From IMG/VR virus record IMGVR_UViG_3300046507_000037, positions 1 to 24,274 of that record: a DNA stretch of 24,274 nt. One strand, 5' to 3'. Each line of letters starts with the position of its first letter. Within the stretch, counting starts at the first letter, position 1. The notes beneath the pieces were generated by a model. It made no database searches and was not told where the DNA came from. It was given only the letters and a program-made list of their open reading frames with translations. Shown here piece after piece: positions 20,740 to 24,274 of this stretch. The position numbers and the translations under genes are program-made. The DNA comes from a virus.

Positions 20740-22844
20740 CCGATCTCGCCGCACAGTTCCTGGCTGATGCGGGCGCAGCGCCGGCGAGCGCGGGGGCTGC
20801 GCCCGCACCGGCGGCGACCGGTCTTGCGGCGCAATTTCTCGCTGACGCAGCGGCACCAGTCCCGGCGTCGGCAGCGGGCGGTACGGGAGCCGCGGCAAAA
20901 CCCTCCGCTGCCGGGCAACTCGCGCATCAGTTGGGGCTCACGGCGCGCGCGGGCATTACCGGTATCACATCCTTGCCAGCGATGGCCGGCGACGCGCTCA
21001 ATGCAGGCATCAATAAGGTATTCGGCACGCACCTTGCGCCCGTCTCGCAGTCGGTACAGGACATTGAAAACAGCATTGGACTTCCCCAGCCTCAGAACGC
21101 AACCGAGCGGGTAGTTCAGGACGCCACGAGCGCAATGGCAGGCGTCGCTCCGTCCGTCGGCATTGGCAAGATGCTCGCCGGTGCTGCTTCGCCGGTCGCG
21201 CAGGCAGTCGGACAAGGATTGCAGGCAACGCCCGGTGCGCAGATTCTCGGCTCTGCCGGTGCGGGTGCTGGTTCCGGCTCCGCACGAGAACTCGGGCTTG
21301 GTCCAGGCTATCAGATTGGCGCGGCCCTTCTTGGCGGTACTGCAGGGGTCGGTGCTGGCTCTCTTGCAACGGCTGGCGCGCGCGCAATCGCACCGCGCGC
21401 GATGATGGCCCCCAAGGTGACGCCGGCTGCCGCCGCCTCCCTCGCTGATTCTGGCGTCGATCAGGTGGTCAATGAGCTTGGCCCGCAAGCACGGCTTTCG
21501 TATGCGCCTGAAGCGTCGATGACGGGTCCGGTTGACCCGAACAATCCCGGCGCCATGATGTCGCCGATGAAACAGCAGGTTGCCGCGGCGATCCAGCAGA
21601 ATCCCGGTCTTAGTCCTGCCGCCGCGCTGCGAAATCAGGACTTCCAGGCACTCGGCATTCAGCCGACGCTCGGCCAGATCACGCGCGATCCGACGCAGTT
21701 CGCGCAGGAACTGAACATGCGCGGCGTGAGCGGCGTCGGCGAGCCTCTGGCGAACCGGTTCAACCAGCAGAACACGCAGCTTCAGCAGGCGCTCTATGGG
21801 CTCGCTGGCAACCCTTCGGACACATATCAGGCCGGCTCTGCAATCAAGGGCTCACTGAAGGCGATCGATAACCAGATGTCGCAGCAGGTTAGCGAAGCCT
21901 ACGCCGCGGCGCGCGCATCGAGCGGCAAGAATCTGGATGTTCCACTGACGGGTCTCGCGCAGGACTATGCACAAGTCCTGAACGACTTCGGCGACAAGGT
22001 TCCGAGCGGCGTGCGCAATAACTTCAATCAGCTCGGGCTGATGGGCGGGACTCAGCAAAAGACGTTTTCGATTGAGAACGCTGAGAATCTGCTGAAGGTC
22101 ATCAACGCGAACCAGAGCAACGACCCGGCGACGAACGCCGCGCTTGGCACGCTTCGCAACAGCGTCAAGAACGCGATTCTCTCCGCTGACGACAAGGGCG
22201 GCGTCTATGCGCCGGCGCGCGCGCTCGCCGCGCAACGCTTCGCCTTGCAGGATCAGATCCCGGCTCTTGAGGCTGCGGCGACTGACAGCATCAACCCTGA
22301 CGACTTCGTGCGCCGGTATCTCATCGGCGGGAAAACGGATCAGGTTAGCGCGCTGGCGAATCTCCTGAAGTCGCACGATCCTGGCGCCTTCAATGAGGCG
22401 CGCAGTCAGATCGGCGCGCAGCTCGCGCTGAAGGGGTTCGGGAATAACGTCGCCGGCGATGCGCCGTTCAAGCCTTCCGGCTATGCGCAGCAGATGCAGG
22501 CATTCGGCCCGACGAAGCTCGCGGCGTTCTATACGCCCGACGAACTGGCGCAGCTCAATGCAATCGGCCGCGTCGGCTCGTATATGAACGCTTTCCCGTC
22601 GTCGGCGCCGGTCAACACGTCAAACACGGCTTCTGCCCTTGGTTCGCTCGTCGGCTCGGGGGTGAAGAAGATTCCGTATGTCGGTGGCCTGATCGAGAAC
22701 GCGCAGAACCGCGCGCTCGTGAATCGGGCTTTGGCAGCGCGTCTTTCAGATGCGGCGCAGCAGCCGGTTAATTCCCCGACGCAGAACGCCTTGGGGGCGC
22801 TGCTGTTGCAGCAGGCGCCACGCACGCCAGGCGGTAACCGATGA
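20736..22844 (+). CDS. Large Ala-rich ejection protein, 702 aa
   Basis: It begins in an ATGA overlap with the hydrolase gene. The N-terminus holds two exact copies of LAAQFLADA (residues 4-12 and 29-37) separated by Ala/Pro linker. Then come helical and hydrophobic Gly/Ala segments (GAALLGGTAGVGAGSLATAGARAI), which could insert into a membrane, and long helical regions (SDTYQAGSAIKGSLKAIDNQ, NAENLLKVINANQSN). Length and composition suit an internal virion protein like P22 gp16 or T7 gp16, but no recognised catalytic domain is seen. It closes the three-gene ejection set before the fibre. Confidence 0.6.
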   Translation: MTDLAAQFLADAGAAPASAGAAPAPAATGLAAQFLADAAAPVPASAAGGTGAAAKPSAAGQLAHQLGLTARAGITGITSLPAMAGDALNAGINKVFGTHLAPVSQSVQDIENSIGLPQPQNATERVVQDATSAMAGVAPSVGIGKMLAGAASPVAQAVGQGLQATPGAQILGSAGAGAGSGSARELGLGPGYQIGAALLGGTAGVGAGSLATAGARAIAPRAMMAPKVTPAAAASLADSGVDQVVNELGPQARLSYAPEASMTGPVDPNNPGAMMSPMKQQVAAAIQQNPGLSPAAALRNQDFQALGIQPTLGQITRDPTQFAQELNMRGVSGVGEPLANRFNQQNTQLQQALYGLAGNPSDTYQAGSAIKGSLKAIDNQMSQQVSEAYAAARASSGKNLDVPLTGLAQDYAQVLNDFGDKVPSGVRNNFNQLGLMGGTQQKTFSIENAENLLKVINANQSNDPATNAALGTLRNSVKNAILSADDKGGVYAPARALAAQRFALQDQIPALEAAATDSINPDDFVRRYLIGGKTDQVSALANLLKSHDPGAFNEARSQIGAQLALKGFGNNVAGDAPFKPSGYAQQMQAFGPTKLAAFYTPDELAQLNAIGRVGSYMNAFPSSAPVNTSNTASALGSLVGSGVKKIPYVGGLIENAQNRALVNRALAARLSDAAQQPVNSPTQNALGALLLQQAPRTPGGNR

Positions 22845-22877
22845 CTTCAGGATCACGTAAATGGCGACACACATCAT

Positions 22878-22891
22878 CGGCGCGAGCGCCG
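22878..22891 (+). other. Short hairpin before the fibre gene
   Basis: CGGCG and CGCCG pair across a CGAG loop in the 74-base gap between the ejection and fibre genes, followed by TTATCGAATTTT. It could be a weak attenuator. The stem is only five pairs and the T run is interrupted, so this is tentative. Confidence 0.25.
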
Positions 22892-22918
22892 TTATCGAAT
22901 TTTGCATAGGGGTCTGAG

Positions 22919-24043
22919 ATGCCTTTTAACGGTTCCGGGTCGTTCAGCACGGTATACAACTGGCAAACGGATGCAGCCAATGGCCTGAATATCAGCTCGT
23001 CGCGCATGCAAGGTCAGGACGCCGATTTCGCCGCCGGCCTATCCATCTGCATGACGAAAGACGGTCAGCAGCAGGCCGCGGCAAATCTGCCGATGGGCGG
23101 CTTCACGCTCACGAACATTGCGAACGCAACGGCACAGAAGCAGCCGATCTCGGTTCAGGACTTCCAGAATGGTACTCCTACCTGGCTCGGAACAGTGTCG
23201 GGAACCGACACGATTACAGGTGCCGCGAATATCGCGCCGTCAGCCTATGCGCGCGGGCAGCGATTCCGCTTCATTTCTGCCGGCGCCAATACGACTTCAG
23301 CCGTCACGCTGAACGTCAACGGGCTCGGCGCGGTGAGCGTCACGAAGCTCGGAGCAACAACTCTGGCGGTCGGTGACATTCGTTCAGGTCAGATCGTCGA
23401 AGTGACCTATGACGGCACGAACTTTCAGGTATCGGGCTCGACTGGTGGCCGCGGCTCCCTGCTGAATATCCAGAAGATCACAGCGAGCGGGACTTATACC
23501 CCGACTCCCGGCGCTACTGCCGCGCGCGTGCGTGGGGCTGGTAGTGGTGGTGCGGGCGGTGGTGGAGCGGCTACAGGAGCATCCCAGACATCGGCTGGTG
23601 CTGGAGGTGCATCCGGTTCATACGGAGAGATCTGGATCGCAAGCGGACTCTCAGCACAGATGGTCACGATCGGCGCCGGTGGAGTCCCAGTATCCGGCAA
23701 CACCGGCGGCGCCGGTCAACAGTGCTCGTTCGGCGCATTGCTTGTGCTGCCAGGCGGCCCCGGCGGCATGTCCACGCTTGCCTCGACAAGCGCAGTGTTT
23801 GCTGGCCCCAACGGACTTGCGGCCGCTCCATCAGGAAGCGGCACGTTCCTCACTTCCAGTAACGGACAGGCCGGCCAAATTGGCGTCGGCGGAATTTCTG
23901 CTCCGATCGGAGGCTATGGCGGTCAGACACCGCTTGGATCTTTGGGGCAGGGCGGTCTGGGTGCGGTTGTTTTTCCGAACAATTCCGCTGCGGCAGGCGT
24001 AGCAGGTAATACAGGTGGATTCATTGTCGAAGAGTATGCATAA
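22919..24043 (+). CDS. Tail fibre protein, 374 aa
   Basis: The ATG follows AGGGG. The N-terminus (MPFNGSGSFSTVYNWQTDAANGLNISSSRMQ, GFTLTNIANATAQ) is a common virion-attachment region of podophage fibres. Residues about 100-180 are a beta module, with GQRFRFISAGANTTSAVTLNVNG and QIVEVTYDGTNFQVSG, seen in many Burkholderia and Pseudomonas phage fibres. The rest is Gly-rich (GAGSGGAGGGGAATGA) and ends GNTGGFIVEEYA, a typical fibre C-terminus. It would bind the host surface. No enzymatic depolymerase motif is visible. No template or variable-repeat system is seen near it. Confidence 0.8.
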   Translation: MPFNGSGSFSTVYNWQTDAANGLNISSSRMQGQDADFAAGLSICMTKDGQQQAAANLPMGGFTLTNIANATAQKQPISVQDFQNGTPTWLGTVSGTDTITGAANIAPSAYARGQRFRFISAGANTTSAVTLNVNGLGAVSVTKLGATTLAVGDIRSGQIVEVTYDGTNFQVSGSTGGRGSLLNIQKITASGTYTPTPGATAARVRGAGSGGAGGGGAATGASQTSAGAGGASGSYGEIWIASGLSAQMVTIGAGGVPVSGNTGGAGQQCSFGALLVLPGGPGGMSTLASTSAVFAGPNGLAAAPSGSGTFLTSSNGQAGQIGVGGISAPIGGYGGQTPLGSLGQGGLGAVVFPNNSAAAGVAGNTGGFIVEEYA

Positions 24044-24055
24044 CGGGGAAATAAA

Positions 24056-24274
24056 ATGCTCAACTTCATCTTGAGATACACGATGAACTGGCTCCTGCTT
24101 CTCGACCGCGCGTTAAACGTGGCGGGCGGTGGGTCCAGCGATGAAACGCTCAGCAGCCGCGCCGGCAAGGGCATGAAGGAAGGAAAGCGCTGGGCCTGCG
24201 TGCTGTGCAAGTTTCTGAATATCTTTCAGAAAGACCATTGTCTGAAGTCGATCGACGCGGACGACGGCAAGAAC
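24056..24274 (+). CDS. Small phage protein near lysis region, 3' end outside window
   Basis: The ATG follows CGGGGAAATAAA. The frame stays open for 73 codons to the window edge. The protein has MLNFILRYTMNWLLLLDRALN, then SSDETLSSRAGKGMKEGKRWACVLCKFLNIF and DHC. The DET-SSRAGK...RWACVLCK...DHC pattern is familiar from short proteins found between fibre and holin/endolysin genes in phages of Gram-negative hosts. The first part is hydrophobic and could contact a membrane. Function is unknown. It suggests the lysis genes lie just beyond this window. Confidence 0.55.
   Translation, partial: MLNFILRYTMNWLLLLDRALNVAGGGSSDETLSSRAGKGMKEGKRWACVLCKFLNIFQKDHCLKSIDADDGKN

Noticed and set aside
22841-22917. 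Very short ORFs (22 and 18 codons) between the ejection and fibre genes
   Set aside because: One starts in an ATGA overlap, but both are too short and featureless to support as genes.
22919-24043. Diversity-generating retroelement expected by analogy with BPP-1
   Set aside because: No reverse transcriptase, no template repeat and no variable-region pattern could be found near the fibre or elsewhere in the window.

Overview
This 24.3 kb window is the structural half of a tailed-phage genome or prophage of the podovirus type. Every convincing gene reads on the + strand. Genes are tightly packed, with many ATGA, TGATG or TAATG start/stop overlaps. I see no tRNA, integrase, repressor, transposase, CRISPR array or reverse transcriptase. 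The high-GC coding sequence and the gene set (P22-like portal, roughly 330-aa capsid protein, small cement-like protein, short-tail adaptor and hub, three large ejection-type proteins) suggest a temperate podophage of a Burkholderiales host, perhaps related to Bordetella BPP-1 or Burkholderia BcepC6B. That placement is family knowledge plus inference, not a database match.

Layout. (1) 1-1639: end of an early or accessory operon, with an HNH-type nuclease fragment, a VRR-NUC nuclease and several very small proteins. (2) 1641-4247: a putative promoter, an RMF/CrpP-like protein, an acidic protein, and small and large terminase. (3) 4247-6815: a module of lower GC between terminase and portal, coding for two Cys-containing proteins with signal peptides and fibre-like modules (one ending in a C1q-like domain) and two small proteins. 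(4) 6820-9589: portal, a zinc-ribbon protein and a Gln/Pro-rich peptide. (5) 9601-12318: a second putative promoter, scaffold, major capsid, decoration protein and a strong UUCG terminator, which together form a capsid operon. (6) 12341-16111: coiled-coil protein, head-tail adaptor, and a tail hub carrying a triple repeat. (7) 16112-24274: a third putative promoter with a structured leader, a GNAT acetyltransferase, an S74-domain virion protein, a Gly-rich protein, a peptidoglycan-hydrolase ejection protein, a 702-aa ejection protein, a tail fibre, and the start of a gene that probably leads into the lysis region.

The most interesting signal is non-coding. Three intergenic gaps (1640-1688, 9590-9648, 16112-16233) share an ungapped element, ATTSSCGCTAYCTA followed by a TAnnnT -10-like hexamer and a downstream GCA. 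Each copy lies ahead of a different functional block, which looks like a phage-specific set of co-regulated promoters. The third copy is followed by a leader in which one strand can pair with either of two CATCTT partners.
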